Shown: one piece after another, positions 1 through 10,077 of the stretch
Numbering within the stretch: position 1 is the stretch's first letter
Layout: each line of letters starts with the position of its first letter
Assembly (NCBI RefSeq): GCF_001941505.1
Contig: NZ_CP009248.1
Location: 620,001-684,000 of the forward strand
Direction of reading: 5' to 3'
Source: Corynebacterium sphenisci DSM 44792
GTDB taxonomy: Bacteria > Actinomycetota > Actinomycetes > Mycobacteriales > Mycobacteriaceae
DNA: 64,000 nt
Notes under the pieces: model-generated
The model's database searches: none
What the model saw: only the letters and a program-made list of their open reading frames with translations
What the model was told of the DNA's origin: nothing
Translations under genes and position numbers: made by a program

Positions 1-14
1 GGGACACCATCACC

Positions 15-46
15 GGGCCGCGACCCCGACCGCGGGGTCGCGGCCC
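15..46 (+). terminator. Hairpin just upstream of nrdI
   Basis: Two 14-nt perfectly complementary arms (15-28 and 33-46) enclose a 4-nt loop and are followed by TTCG. The hairpin ends 23 nt before the nrdI start, whose ribosome binding site GAGGAGG is at 53-59. It may be a terminator for an upstream gene (nrdH is the usual neighbour but lies outside the window) or an intra-operon processing hairpin. No end of an upstream coding frame is visible in bases 1-69. Confidence 0.45.
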
Positions 47-69
47 TTCGTCGAGGAGGCGAGAAAGTC

Positions 70-510
70 ATGCTGATCGTCTACTACTCCTCCGCCACCG
101 GCAACACCCGCCGGTTCGTGGAGAAGCTGGGGCTGCCGTCGGCGGCGATCCCCCAGCGCAAAAGCGAGCCGCCGCTGCGGGTGACCGAGCCCTACGTCCT
201 GATCTGCCCCACCTACGGCGGCGGGGCGTCGATCTCCGGAGGCAACACCCGGCCGGTGCCGCCCCAGGTCATCCGCTTCCTCAACGACGAGGACAACCGG
301 GCGCTGATCCGCGGCGTGATCGCCGGCGGCAACTCCAACTTCGGCACCGACTTCGGCCTGGCCGGCGACGTCATCTCCGCCAAATGCAAGGTGCCCTACC
401 TGTACCGCTTCGAGCTGATGGGCAATGAGGAGGACGTGGCCACGGTGCAGGCCGGGATCGCCGAGTTCGAGCGCCGGCTGGCCGCCGCCGAGGGGGCGCT
501 GAGCGCCTGA
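70..510 (+). CDS. nrdI: Class Ib ribonucleotide reductase flavodoxin NrdI
   Basis: NrdI is the small flavodoxin-like protein that supplies the oxidant needed to assemble the dimanganese-tyrosyl cofactor of NrdF in class Ib ribonucleotide reductase. The 146-residue product has the NrdI pattern: an N-terminal FMN phosphate loop [10 protein letters not shown] (residues 8-17), the PTYGGG segment near residue 48, and the NSNFGTDF segment near residue 99. The ATG follows a strong GAGGAGG ribosome binding site. It leads the nrdI-nrdE-nrdF group; nrdH would normally precede it but is outside the window. A gap of 212 bp separates it from nrdE. Length and motifs leave little doubt. Confidence 0.95.
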   Translation: MLIVYYSSATGNTRRFVEKLGLPSAAIPQRKSEPPLRVTEPYVLICPTYGGGASISGGNTRPVPPQVIRFLNDEDNRALIRGVIAGGNSNFGTDFGLAGDVISAKCKVPYLYRFELMGNEEDVATVQAGIAEFERRLAAAEGALSA

Positions 511-526
511 GCCGAGCATCGACGAC

Positions 527-552
527 CCCGGGCGCCGAGGTGGGCGCCCGGG
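527..552 (+). terminator. Hairpin in the nrdI-nrdE spacer
   Basis: Ten-base arms CCCGGGCGCC (527-536) and GGCGCCCGGG (543-552) flank a 6-nt loop, with no T-tract after them. A second weaker GGGGGAG/CTCCCCC pair follows at about 554-570. In a likely operon this would be a partial attenuator or RNA-processing element rather than a full stop. Confidence 0.35.
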
Positions 553-722
553 CGGGGGAGGCGACTCCCCCGGGGCCGCGGCCGCAGCCGCGGCGACCAC
601 CTCCCCATTCCACGGAAGGACGCCGGGGCGGGCGCACCCGCCCCGGCCACGAGGACGAGAACACACGGAAAACGACGCCCCCGCGGGACGCGGGCGGGCG
701 AGGGAAGACAGGGAGTGACGGT

Positions 723-2876
723 TTGACTGACAAGGGCAGGTCCGTGCCGGAGCCGCAGGGCGAGGAGCAGATGGACTACCACGCGCTCAACGCGCTGCTG
801 AACCTCTACGACGATGACGGCAAGATCCAGTTCGACAAGGACCGGGAGGCGGCGCGGCAGTACTTCCTGCAGCACGTCAACCAGAACACGGTCTTCTTCC
901 ACAACCTCAAGGAGAAGCTGGACTACCTGGTCGAGAACAAGTACTACGACCCGGTGGTGCTCGACAAGTACGAGTTCGCCGACGTCAAGGCCCTGTTCAA
1001 GCAGGCCTACGCGCACAAGTTCCGCTTCGCCAGCTTCCTCGGCGCGTACAAGTACTACACCTCGTACACGCTGAAGACCTTCGACGGGAAGCGCTACCTG
1101 GAGCGCTACGAGGACCGGGTGTGCATGGTCGCGCTCACCCTCGCCGACGGCGACCTGGCCCTGGCCCGGCACCTGGTCGACGAGATCATCTCCGGGCGCT
1201 TCCAGCCGGCCACGCCGACCTTCCTCAACTCCGGCAAGGCCCAGCGCGGGGAGCCGGTGAGCTGCTTCCTGCTGCGCATCGAGGACAACATGGAGTCCAT
1301 CGGCCGGGCCATCAACTCCTCGCTGCAGCTGTCCAAGCGCGGCGGCGGGGTGGCGCTGCTGCTGTCCAACCTGCGCGAGCAGGGCGCGCCGATCAAGCAC
1401 ATCGAGAACCAGTCCTCCGGGGTGATCCCGGTGATGAAGCTGCTCGAGGACTCCTTCTCCTACGCCAACCAGCTCGGCGCCCGGCAGGGCGCCGGCGCGG
1501 TGTACCTGCACGCGCACCACCCGGACATCATGCGCTTCCTGGACACCAAGCGGGAGAACGCCGACGAGAAGATCCGGATCAAGAGCCTGTCGCTGGGCGT
1601 GGTCATCCCGGACATAACCTTCGAGCTGGCCAAGCGCAACGACGACATGTACCTGTTCAGCCCCTATGACGTGGAGCGGATCTACGGCAAGCCCTTCGCC
1701 GACGTCAACGTGTCCGAGAACTACGCGGACATGGTGGAGGACCCGCGGATCAAGAAGCAGAAGATCAACGCCCGGGCCTTCTTCCAGACCATCGCCGAGA
1801 TCCAGTTCGAGTCCGGTTACCCGTACATCATGTTCGAGGACACCGTGAACCGGGCGAACCCCATCAAGGGCCACATCACCCACTCCAACCTGTGCTCGGA
1901 GATCCTGCAGGTCTCCACGCCCTCGGAGTACAACGAGGACCTGTCCTACGCCCACGTCGGCGAGGACATCTCCTGCAACCTGGGCTCGATGAACATCGCC
2001 ATGGCCATGGACTCCCCGGACTTCTCCGCCACCATCGAGACCGCGATCCGGGGCCTGACCGCGGTGAGCGACCAGACCTCCATCGACTCGGTGCCCTCCA
2101 TCCGCAAGGGCAACGACAAATCCCACGCGATCGGCCTGGGCCAGATGAACCTGCACGGCTACCTCGGCCGGGAGCGGATCCACTACGGCTCCGAGGAGGG
2201 CATCGACTTCACCAACATCTACTTCTACTGCGTGCTCTACGAGGCGCTGAAGGCCTCCAATGCGCTGGCCGAGGAGCGCGGGGTGCGCTTCGGCGGCTTC
2301 GAGGAGTCGAAGTACGCCACCGGCGAGTTCTTCGACAAGTACATCGACCGGGAGTGGAAGCCGGCCACCGCCCGGGTGCAGGAGCTCTTCGACAACTCCA
2401 GCGTGCACGTGCCCACCCAGGACGACTGGCGGGAGCTGAAGGCGCGGATCCAGGAGCACGGCCTGTACAACCGGAACCTGCAGGCGGTGCCGCCGACGGG
2501 CTCCATCTCGTACATCAACAACTCCACCTCGTCGATCCACCCGATCGCCTCCAAGATCGAGATCCGCAAGGAGGGCAAGATCGGCCGCGTCTACTACCCG
2601 GCGCCGCATATGGACAACGACAACCTGGAGTACTTCGCGGACGCCTACGAGGTGGGCTACGAGAAGATCATCGACACCTACGCCGCGGCCACCCAGCACG
2701 TGGACCAGGGCCTGTCGCTGACCCTGTTCTTCAAGGACACCGCCACCACCCGCGACATCAACCGGGCGCAGATCTACGCCTGGCGCAAGGGCATCAAGAC
2801 CATCTACTACATCCGGCTGCGGCAGGTCGCGCTGGAGGGCACCGAGCTCTCCGGCTGCGTCAGCTGCATGCTCTAG
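723..2876 (+). CDS. nrdE: Class Ib ribonucleoside-diphosphate reductase alpha subunit NrdE
   Basis: The catalytic large subunit reduces ribonucleoside diphosphates to deoxyribonucleoside diphosphates with electrons from NrdH. The sequence is collinear with actinobacterial NrdE throughout: [10 protein letters not shown] and the cysteine of PVSCFL near residue 180, NLCSEI with Cys391 of the active site, the [10 protein letters not shown] loop near 597, and the C-terminal redox pair CVSCML (Cys712, Cys715). I place the start at TTG 723, 7 nt after GGGAG (711-715), giving 717 residues. The frame is open further upstream to ATG 540, but that extension is arginine/proline-rich and has no family counterpart; ATG 771 ([10 protein letters not shown]) is the other candidate. 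A hairpin follows the stop, so nrdF is probably transcribed at least partly from its own promoter. Confidence 0.95.
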   Translation: MTDKGRSVPEPQGEEQMDYHALNALLNLYDDDGKIQFDKDREAARQYFLQHVNQNTVFFHNLKEKLDYLVENKYYDPVVLDKYEFADVKALFKQAYAHKFRFASFLGAYKYYTSYTLKTFDGKRYLERYEDRVCMVALTLADGDLALARHLVDEIISGRFQPATPTFLNSGKAQRGEPVSCFLLRIEDNMESIGRAINSSLQLSKRGGGVALLLSNLREQGAPIKHIENQSSGVIPVMKLLEDSFSYANQLGARQGAGAVYLHAHHPDIMRFLDTKRENADEKIRIKSLSLGVVIPDITFELAKRNDDMYLFSPYDVERIYGKPFADVNVSENYADMVEDPRIKKQKINARAFFQTIAEIQFESGYPYIMFEDTVNRANPIKGHITHSNLCSEILQVSTPSEYNEDLSYAHVGEDISCNLGSMNIAMAMDSPDFSATIETAIRGLTAVSDQTSIDSVPSIRKGNDKSHAIGLGQMNLHGYLGRERIHYGSEEGIDFTNIYFYCVLYEALKASNALAEERGVRFGGFEESKYATGEFFDKYIDREWKPATARVQELFDNSSVHVPTQDDWRELKARIQEHGLYNRNLQAVPPTGSISYINNSTSSIHPIASKIEIRKEGKIGRVYYPAPHMDNDNLEYFADAYEVGYEKIIDTYAAATQHVDQGLSLTLFFKDTATTRDINRAQIYAWRKGIKTIYYIRLRQVALEGTELSGCVSCML

Positions 2877-2896
2877 GCCCCCGCCCGACCCCGCGG

Positions 2897-2921
2897 ACCC
2901 CGGTGCCCACGGCACCGGGGT
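2897..2921 (+). terminator. Hairpin terminator after nrdE
   Basis: An 11-bp perfect stem, ACCCCGGTGCC (2897-2907) with GGCACCGGGGT (2911-2921), closes a 3-nt loop 20 nt after the nrdE stop. The sequence after it is only weakly T-rich. Confidence 0.6.
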
Positions 2922-2973
2922 TCCGTCGGAGCGGGGCCGCCCCGGCCCCCGGCCCGGCGCCCGGCGCCGGGGA

Positions 2974-2979
2974 TAGACT
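2974..2979 (+). promoter_or_regulatory. Putative nrdF -10 element
   Basis: TAGACT sits 32 nt before the nrdF start in an otherwise GC-only spacer and matches the actinobacterial TANNNT -10 consensus. No clear -35 is visible. It lies after the nrdE hairpin, which supports separate expression of nrdF. Confidence 0.45.
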
Positions 2980-2981
2980 GA

Positions 2982-4034
<1,053 letters not shown>

Positions 4035-4051
4035 GCGCCGCCGGCGCCGGG

Positions 4052-4072
4052 GCCACCCCCGCCGGGGGTGGC
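4052..4072 (+). terminator. Hairpin terminator after nrdF
   Basis: GCCACCCCC (4052-4060) pairs with GGGGGTGGC (4064-4072) around a 3-nt loop, 17 nt past the nrdF stop. It marks the end of the nrd unit. Confidence 0.6.
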
Positions 4073-4196
4073 GGCGCGCCGGGGCTCTCCGCCCGCACCG
4101 CGCCATCATGGGGACATCACCGCAGCTTAAGGGAATTCTCAGGTGGCGCGCAGGTGCCGCGGGTGCCCCGGGAACCCCGTGGGGTATGGTGGGCCC

Positions 4197-4225
4197 TTAA
4201 CATTTACTCAGGTTGCCGCTAGACT
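4197..4225 (+). promoter_or_regulatory. Putative ctaD promoter
   Basis: The 308-bp gap 4035-4342 contains no gene. After the nrdF terminator it becomes locally AT-rich. TTAACA (4197-4202), 17 bp, then TAGACT (4220-4225) form a good -35/-10 pair, giving an untranslated leader of about 110 nt before ctaD. A second possible -10, TATGGT, is at 4185-4190. No recognisable riboswitch was found in the leader. Confidence 0.55.
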
Positions 4226-4342
4226 CGGCAGCGCACGCCAGGGGCGGACTTCCTTCGGGAGGCCCGCTTCCAGTACCATCCAGGCAGCAAAGAACTTGGA
4301 CGACCCTTAATGACGAGGATCGTCGCGTAGTCAGGAGGAAGA

Positions 4343-6043
4343 ATGACTGCAGTAGCGCCACGTCCCGGTCACGACGTGACCGTGGCCGAGCGTCCTGCGC
4401 CTTTCGGGCACTCTCGCAAGGGCAACTGGGCATGGGACATGCTCACGACGACGGACCACAAGAAGCTCGGCGTGATGTACATCACCATGAGCTTCACGTT
4501 CTTCTTCGTGGGCGGCCTCATGGCCCTGCTGATCCGCGCGGAGCTGTTCCAGCCGGGACTCCAGTTCCTGTCCAATGAGCAGTTCAACCAGCTGTTCACG
4601 ATGCACGGCACCGTGATGCTGCTGCTCTTCGGGACGCCCATCGTGTGGGGCTTCTCGAACTACATCCTGCCGCTGCAGATCGGCGCCCCGGACGTGGCCT
4701 TCCCGCGTCTGAACGCCTTCGGCTTCTGGCTCACCACCGCCGGCGGCGTGCTCATGCTGTCCGGCTTCCTCACCCCGGGCGGCGCCGCCGACTTCGGCTG
4801 GACCATGTACTCGCCGCTCTCGGACTCCATCCACTCCCCGGGCGTCGGCTCGGACCTGTGGATCGTCGGCGTCGGCGTCGGCGGCGTGGGCACCATCGCC
4901 TCCGCCATCAACATGATCACCACCGTGCTGTGCCTGCGCGCCCCGGGCATGACCATGTTCCGGATGCCCATCTTCACCTGGAACATCATGGTCACCTCGA
5001 TCGTGGTGCTGCTGATCTTCCCGATCCTCACCGCCGCGGCGCTGGGCATCCTCTACGACCGCAAGCTGGGCGGGCACATCTACGACCCGGCCAACGGCGG
5101 CGCCATCCTGTGGCAGCACCTGTTCTGGTTCTTCGGCCACCCCGAGGTCTACGTGCTGCTGCTGCCCTTCGTGGGCATCGTCACCGAGGTCGTGCCGGTG
5201 TTCTCCCGCAAGCCGCTGTTCGGCTACGCGGGCATGGTCTTCGCGACCCTGTCCATCGCCGGCCTGTCCATGGCCGTCTGGGCGCACCACATGTTCGTCA
5301 CCGGCGCGGTGCTGCTGCCCTTCTTCTCCTTCATGACCTTCCTCATCTCGGTGCCCACCGGCGTGAAGTTCTTCAACTGGCTGGGCACCATGTGGAAGGC
5401 GCACCTGACCTTCGAGACGCCGATGATCTTCGCCCTCGGCTTCGTGGTCACCTTCCTCTTCGGCGGCCTGACCGGCATCATGCTGGCCTCCCCGCCGCTG
5501 GACTTCCACATCTCGGACACCTACTTCATCGTCGCGCACTTCCACTACACCCTCTTCGGCACCCTGGTCTTCGCCTCCTACTCGGGCCTGTACTTCTGGT
5601 TCCCGAAGATGACCGGCCGGATGCTCGACGAGAAGCTGGGCAAGATCCACTTCTGGCTGACCTTCGTCGGCTTCCACGCCACCTTCCTGGTCCAGCACTG
5701 GCTGGGCAACGAGGGCATGCCGCGCCGCTACGCCGACTACCTGGAGACCGACGGGTTCACCACCCTGAACATGTTCTCCACCGTCGGCTCCCTGGTGCTG
5801 GGCCTGTCCGTGCTGCCCTTTATCTGGAACGTGTTCAAGTCGGTCCGCTACGGCGAGGTCGTCACCGTGGACGACCCGTGGGGCTACGGCAACTCCCTGG
5901 AGTGGGCCACCACCTGCCCGCCGCCGCGCCACAACTTCACCTCCATGCCGCGGATCCGCTCCGAGCGCCCCGCGTTCGAGCTGCACTATCCGCACATGGT
6001 TGAGCGCATGCGCGCCGAGGCGCATATCGGCCGTCAGCTCTAG
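4343..6043 (+). CDS. ctaD: Cytochrome c oxidase subunit I CtaD
   Basis: Catalytic subunit of the aa3-type terminal oxidase of the plasma membrane; it takes electrons from the bcc complex and reduces oxygen while pumping protons. The 566-residue protein has the twelve-helix pattern and all metal ligands: His88 (low-spin haem) in MHGTVM, His266 with Tyr270 in HPEVY (CuB and the cross-linked tyrosine), His315-His316 (CuB), and His399/His401 in HFHYTLFG (haem a3 and haem a). The ATG at 4343 follows AGGAGGA. It has its own promoter region and an 11-bp-stem terminator, so it is probably monocistronic. The other oxidase subunits are not in the window, as is usual in corynebacteria. Confidence 0.97.
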   Translation: MTAVAPRPGHDVTVAERPAPFGHSRKGNWAWDMLTTTDHKKLGVMYITMSFTFFFVGGLMALLIRAELFQPGLQFLSNEQFNQLFTMHGTVMLLLFGTPIVWGFSNYILPLQIGAPDVAFPRLNAFGFWLTTAGGVLMLSGFLTPGGAADFGWTMYSPLSDSIHSPGVGSDLWIVGVGVGGVGTIASAINMITTVLCLRAPGMTMFRMPIFTWNIMVTSIVVLLIFPILTAAALGILYDRKLGGHIYDPANGGAILWQHLFWFFGHPEVYVLLLPFVGIVTEVVPVFSRKPLFGYAGMVFATLSIAGLSMAVWAHHMFVTGAVLLPFFSFMTFLISVPTGVKFFNWLGTMWKAHLTFETPMIFALGFVVTFLFGGLTGIMLASPPLDFHISDTYFIVAHFHYTLFGTLVFASYSGLYFWFPKMTGRMLDEKLGKIHFWLTFVGFHATFLVQHWLGNEGMPRRYADYLETDGFTTLNMFSTVGSLVLGLSVLPFIWNVFKSVRYGEVVTVDDPWGYGNSLEWATTCPPPRHNFTSMPRIRSERPAFELHYPHMVERMRAEAHIGRQL

Positions 6044-6068
6044 ACGGCGCACTGACTACGCGAAGACC

Positions 6069-6093
6069 GCCCCCGCCGGACCCCGGCGGGGGC
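6069..6093 (+). terminator. ctaD terminator
   Basis: Eleven-base perfect arms, GCCCCCGCCGG (6069-6079) and CCGGCGGGGGC (6083-6093), with a 3-nt loop, followed by GTTCG. It lies 26 nt past the ctaD stop. Confidence 0.65.
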
Positions 6094-6178
6094 GTTCGCG
6101 TGCCCGGGGGAGCCCGCCCGGGCGGATCCGGCCCGCCGGCGGCGGTGCCCCCGGTGCCGGGCGCCGGTCGCGACATGG

Positions 6179-6184
6179 GATAAT
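6179..6184 (+). promoter_or_regulatory. -10 element for leaderless serB
   Basis: GATAAT ends 7 nt before the serB GTG codon. With normal -10 to start-site spacing, transcription would begin at or next to the GTG, so the message would be leaderless. No Shine-Dalgarno sequence precedes the codon. Confidence 0.55.
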
Positions 6185-6191
6185 CCGGTGC

Positions 6192-7496
6192 GTGAACACC
6201 CCCGACGCCACCGCCGCCCCCGACGCCGCCGGGGCGAGCGCGCCCGCCCGCCCCGCCGACACCGTCGCCGTGCCCGAGGGCCACGTCACCGCCGTGGTCA
6301 CCGCCGACGGCCCCGACCGCCCCGGCGTCTCCGCCGCCTTCTTCCGGGTGCTCGCCGCGCACCAGGTGCAGCTGCTCGACGTGGAGCAGTCCGTGTTCCG
6401 CCGGCGGCTCTCCCTGGGCGCGCTCATCGGGGTGGACCCGGGGCGGCTGGGCGTCCTCGCCGAGGGCCTCACCGAGACCCTGCGCGACCGGGGCATGGCC
6501 GTGGAGGTCACCACCGAGGGCGTGGACGCCATCCGGCAGGCCTCCACCCACGCGGTGGTGGTGCTCGGCAACCCCCTGGAGGCCTCCGACATCTCCCGGA
6601 TCGGCCAGGTGCTCGCCGACTACGGGGCGAACATCGACACCATCCGGGGCATCGCCGACTACCCGGTCACCGGCCTGGAGCTGAAGGTCACCATCGCCAA
6701 CCCGCGCCCCGGCGGGGGCGTGCCGCTGCGCAAGGCCCTCGCCGAGCTGGCCGGGGAATCCGCGGTGGACATCGCCATCGAGCGCGAGGGCCTGGCCCGC
6801 CGCTCCAAGCGCCTGATCTGCTTCGACGTGGACTCCACGCTCATCACCGGGGAGGTCATCGAGATGCTCGCCGCGCACGCCGGCCGGGAGGCCGAGGTCG
6901 CCGCGGTCACCGAGCGGGCCATGCGCGGCGAACTCGACTTCGCCGAATCCCTGCACGAGCGGGTCGCCGCCCTGGCCGGACTGCCCGAGTCGGTGCTCGA
7001 CGAGGTCGCCGAGTCCATCCGGCTCACCCCCGGGGCGCGCACCACCATCCGCACCCTCAAGCGCCTGGGCTACAAGGCCGGGGCGGTCTCCGGCGGGTTC
7101 ATCCAGATCCTGGAGCCCCTGGCGAAGGACCTCGGCCTGGACTTCTACCGGGCGAACACCCTGGAGGTGGTCGACGGCCGGCTCACCGGGCGGGTCGTCG
7201 GCGACATCATCGACCGGGAGGAGAAGGCGCGCAGCCTGCGCCGCTTCGCCGAGGAGTCCGGGCTCGGCATGCACCAGACGGTGGCCGTCGGCGACGGCGC
7301 CAACGACATCGACATGCTCTCCGTGGCCGGCCTGGGCATCGCCTTCAACGCGAAACCGGCGCTGAAGGAGGTGGCGGACACCTCGGTGAACAACCCCTTC
7401 CTGGACGAGGTGCTCTTCTTCCTGGGCATCGCCCGGGAGGAGATCGACCAGGCCGACCGGGAGGACGGCACCGCGCGGCGGGTGCCGCTGGGCTGA
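6192..7496 (+). CDS. serB: Phosphoserine phosphatase SerB
   Basis: Last enzyme of the phosphorylated serine pathway: it hydrolyses O-phosphoserine to serine in the cytoplasm. The 434-residue protein has two N-terminal ACT-like regulatory modules (about residues 30-190), then the HAD phosphatase core: nucleophile Asp212 and acid/base Asp214 in FDVDSTLI, AVSGGF (about 303), and GDGANDIDML (about 366). The start is GTG 6192, supported by the GATAAT hexamer 7 nt upstream; in-frame codons further upstream read into the ctaD terminator. The frame ends in a 1-bp overlap with the next gene, so the two are cotranscribed. ACT domains imply serine feedback, as in mycobacterial SerB2. Confidence 0.93.
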   Translation: MNTPDATAAPDAAGASAPARPADTVAVPEGHVTAVVTADGPDRPGVSAAFFRVLAAHQVQLLDVEQSVFRRRLSLGALIGVDPGRLGVLAEGLTETLRDRGMAVEVTTEGVDAIRQASTHAVVVLGNPLEASDISRIGQVLADYGANIDTIRGIADYPVTGLELKVTIANPRPGGGVPLRKALAELAGESAVDIAIEREGLARRSKRLICFDVDSTLITGEVIEMLAAHAGREAEVAAVTERAMRGELDFAESLHERVAALAGLPESVLDEVAESIRLTPGARTTIRTLKRLGYKAGAVSGGFIQILEPLAKDLGLDFYRANTLEVVDGRLTGRVVGDIIDREEKARSLRRFAEESGLGMHQTVAVGDGANDIDMLSVAGLGIAFNAKPALKEVADTSVNNPFLDEVLFFLGIAREEIDQADREDGTARRVPLG

Positions 7497-8236
7497 TGGA
7501 AGCGCAGGCGGCGATCCCCGACTGGTTCCGGACGGCGCACGCCCGGCTCACCGCGGTGCACGCCCGCGGCGGCCGGGAGGACCCGGCGAACCCGGAGACG
7601 GTGCGCGCGATGCAGATCGCGCTGCGCATCCCCAAGGACCCGCCCCCGGGGCGCACCGCCCTGCTGGAGGCCGCGGCCACCGCGGTGGTGGCGCTCTGCC
7701 TGGACGAGCGCGCCGGGGCCGGCGGCGATTTCGCCGACGCCCTGGACGGCTGGTACGGCGCCCGGATCCGGAAAATCGCGCGCCGCGCCCGGGCGGGCCG
7801 CTGGGACCGGCTCGCGGCGCTGCCCGGGGTGACCGCGGAGGTCGACGGGGCCGCGGCCCGGGCTTTCCCGCCCACCCCGGTCGGCCAGGTGCACCCGGAC
7901 ATCGCCCGGCTGCAGATCGGGGGCACCGAGGTGCCCGCCGACGATCCCGGCCCGCCCCGGGCGTCGGCGCCGGTGGTGTACATCGACGCCGGGCTGGGCA
8001 TGACCGTGGGCAAGGACGCCGCCCAGGTGGGCCATGCCGCGATGCTGCTGGCCGCGGCGATGGACGTGGCCGAGGCCTGGGGGTGGGCGGCGGCCGGGTT
8101 CCCGTTGAGCGTGCGCGAGCTGCCCGCCGGGGAGTTCCGCCGCCGGGCCGCCCGGGCGGCGGTCACCGTCGCCGACGCCGGGTTCACCGAGGTGCGTCCC
8201 GGGGCGGTCACCGTCTGCGCGGACCGGGCGCCCTGA
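7496..8236 (+). CDS. Pth2-family peptidyl-tRNA hydrolase-like protein
   Basis: The 246-residue product ends in a domain resembling type 2 peptidyl-tRNA hydrolases: VVYIDAGLGMTVGKDAAQVGHAAM (residues about 160-183, described here by its ends VVYIDAG and GKDAAQVGHAAM) carries the Lys/Gln/His cluster typical of Pth2. Such enzymes release tRNA from peptidyl-tRNA. The N-terminal ~150 residues, rich in Arg and Ala, are not part of the classic ~120-residue fold and are unassigned. The ATG overlaps the serB TGA by one base, indicating translational coupling. Activity is uncertain; corynebacteria also have a standard Pth elsewhere. Confidence 0.65.
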   Translation: MEAQAAIPDWFRTAHARLTAVHARGGREDPANPETVRAMQIALRIPKDPPPGRTALLEAAATAVVALCLDERAGAGGDFADALDGWYGARIRKIARRARAGRWDRLAALPGVTAEVDGAAARAFPPTPVGQVHPDIARLQIGGTEVPADDPGPPRASAPVVYIDAGLGMTVGKDAAQVGHAAMLLAAAMDVAEAWGWAAAGFPLSVRELPAGEFRRRAARAAVTVADAGFTEVRPGAVTVCADRAP

Positions 8237-8257
8237 GCGGGGCGCCGGATCGGCGCC

Positions 8258-8292
8258 GGCCGCGCCCGGCGCCGGGTGGCGCGGGCGCGGCC
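8258..8292. terminator. Hairpin between convergent genes
   Basis: GGCCGCGCCCG (8258-8268) can pair with CGGGCGCGGCC (8282-8292) across a 13-nt loop. It lies in the 73-bp gap between the convergent Pth2-like and acyl-CoA ligase genes and could end both transcripts. There is no T-tract. Confidence 0.4.
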
Positions 8293-8309
8293 CGGGGCGG
8301 GGGAGGGCG

Positions 8310-9887
8310 CTAGAGGTTCTTCAGCTCCCGGCGCAGGATCTTGCCGGTGGCGGACTTGGGGATCTCCTCCAGGAAGCCCACCGCGCGGACCTTCTTGTAG
8401 GGGGCGACCCGGTCCTCGACGAAGTCCATGATCTCCTCGGCGAGCCGATCCGAGGGCTCGTGGCCCTCCTTCAGCGCCACGTAGGCCTTGGGGATCTCCT
8501 CCCCGTCATGCTCCCGGATGACCCCGACGCAGCCGGCGTCGGCCACCGCCGGATGCCGCAGCAGCACGTCCTCCAGCTCCGCCGGCGGCACCTGGTAGCC
8601 CTTGTACTTGATGAGCTCCTTGAAGCGGTCCACGATGTAGACGTTGCCCTCGGCGTCGAGCTCGGCCATGTCCCCGGTGCGCAGCCAGCCGTCGCCGGGC
8701 AGGGTGGCCCGGTTGGCCTCCTCGTTGTTGAGGTAGCCGGCCATCACCTGGGGCCCGCGGATCCACAGCTCGCCCGGGGCGGAGTGGCCGGAGTCGGGCA
8801 CCCCGATCTCGGGCAGCGCCTCATCGGCGACGTCGACGATCTTGTACTCGGTGTTCGCCACCGCCCGGCCGATGGAGTCCAGGGGCGCGTCATGGCCGAT
8901 CCGCAGATGGGTCACCGGGGAGGACTCGGTCATCCCGAAGCCCTGCGCCATGGTGCAGCCGACCCGCTCCTCCACGGCCTTGGCCAGGTCGTTCTGCAGC
9001 GGCGCCGCCCCGGAGAGCACCACCTCCAGGCTGGACAGGTCGAACTGGTCCACCGCCGGGTGCTTGGCCAGGGCCACCGCGATCGGCGGGGCGACGAAGG
9101 CGAAGCGCACCTTGTAGTCGGCGATGATGCCGAGGAAGGAGCCGAAGTCGAACTGGCCCATGGTGTACTGGGTGGCCCGCTTGTACAGGCACATGTTGAG
9201 CAGCGCGGTGAGCCCGTAGATGTGGAAGAAGGGCAGCACGGTCACCGTGGGGGTCTCCTCGGTGAGGGCGTCCCCGGCGGCCATCGAGGCCTGCACGATG
9301 TTGCTGGTCAGGTTGCGGTGGGTGAGCTGCACGCCCTTGGGCACCCCGGTGGTGCCGGAGGAGAAGGGGATCACCGCCACCGCGTCGGGGTCGATGTCCA
9401 CCTCGGGGGCGGGGTGGCCCTCGGCGAGGATCTCGCCCATGCCGTGCACGCCGGTCAGGCCGATGATCCGCTCGGCGGGCAGGCCGGCGTTCTCCGCGCC
9501 GATGGTGCCCGCCCAGCCGATCGCGGAGGTGGTGAGCATGGTGGTGGCCCCGGCGACGCGCAGCTGCTTCTCCACGTCCTCGGTGGTGGCCATGGAGGCC
9601 ACCGTGGTGCAGATCGCGCCGGCGCGGAGCACCCCGTGGAAGGCCACGGCGAAGGTGGTGGAGTTCGGGCAGTGCAGGGCGACCACGTCGCCCGGGCGCA
9701 CCCCGCGGGCGGCGAGCGCCCCGGCGAAGGCCTCCACATCGGCCTTCAGCTCGGCGAAGGTGACCTCGGCGCCGGAGTCGGCGATGGCCACCTTGTCCCG
9801 GTGCCGCTCGTCGATTTCGCCGAAGATCAGGTCGAAGACGCTGCACTCCGGCATCGGGTGGTTCATGATCTGGGCGCTGATCGGCAT
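8310..9887 (-). CDS. Acyl-CoA ligase, 4-coumarate:CoA ligase-like (FadD family)
   Basis: An ANL-superfamily adenylating enzyme that should activate a carboxylic acid to its CoA thioester through an acyl-AMP. The 525-residue product has the AMP/phosphate loop SSGTTGVPKG (176-185), the GMTESSP motif, the A8 hinge region WLRTGDMAEL followed by DRFKELIKYKGYQVPPAELE, and the terminal lysine in KSATGKILRREL. ATG 9887 is preceded by GAGGAGC; the frame is open for 22 more codons, but those cover the promoter. It is divergent from an SDR/ACAD/kinase-like operon and shares a 190-bp control region with it, so it probably supplies that pathway's CoA ester. The acid used cannot be read from sequence; the fold resembles 4CL-like enzymes rather than long-chain FadD. 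Confidence 0.88.
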   Translation of the reverse strand: MPISAQIMNHPMPECSVFDLIFGEIDERHRDKVAIADSGAEVTFAELKADVEAFAGALAARGVRPGDVVALHCPNSTTFAVAFHGVLRAGAICTTVASMATTEDVEKQLRVAGATTMLTTSAIGWAGTIGAENAGLPAERIIGLTGVHGMGEILAEGHPAPEVDIDPDAVAVIPFSSGTTGVPKGVQLTHRNLTSNIVQASMAAGDALTEETPTVTVLPFFHIYGLTALLNMCLYKRATQYTMGQFDFGSFLGIIADYKVRFAFVAPPIAVALAKHPAVDQFDLSSLEVVLSGAAPLQNDLAKAVEERVGCTMAQGFGMTESSPVTHLRIGHDAPLDSIGRAVANTEYKIVDVADEALPEIGVPDSGHSAPGELWIRGPQVMAGYLNNEEANRATLPGDGWLRTGDMAELDAEGNVYIVDRFKELIKYKGYQVPPAELEDVLLRHPAVADAGCVGVIREHDGEEIPKAYVALKEGHEPSDRLAEEIMDFVEDRVAPYKKVRAVGFLEEIPKSATGKILRRELKNL

Positions 9888-9938
9888 GGTGCTCCTCGGG
9901 GGTCGGCGGCGCCGGCGGGCGGGATGTTCCGCCGGCAA

Positions 9939-9954
9939 AGTGATGCGCATCACC
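9939..9954. promoter_or_regulatory. GlxR/CRP-like operator 1 in divergent promoter region
   Basis: AGTGATGCGCATCACC contains a perfect 14-bp palindrome (9940-9953) of the form GTGA-N6-TCAC, the core of the corynebacterial cAMP-GlxR site. It lies just downstream of TAGGGT (9952-9957, minus strand), a likely -10 for the ligase gene, a position typical of repression. Confidence 0.45.
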
Positions 9955-10007
9955 CTACCCCGGAACCGGGGTCACGGGGGTGGAATCGACGCATGGGAAA
10001 ACAAAAC

Positions 10008-10023
10008 AGTGACCGGGATCACG
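10008..10023. promoter_or_regulatory. GlxR/CRP-like operator 2 in divergent promoter region
   Basis: AGTGACCGGGATCACG again has GTGA-N6-TCAC. It overlaps a possible -35 (GTGACC, 10009-10014) that stands 18 bp before TAGGGT (10033-10038), the likely -10 of the SDR operon. The two sites are 69 bp apart, about six and a half helical turns. Confidence 0.45.
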
Positions 10024-10077
10024 AATCCTCACTAGGGTGAGGGCCGACCCACCTTCCGCGAACCCCGAGGACCGCAC

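Noticed and set aside
540-722. Upstream extension of nrdE to ATG 540
   Set aside because: The added 61 residues are Arg/Pro-rich, cover a hairpin spacer, and have no NrdE counterpart; TTG 723 has a well-placed GGGAG.
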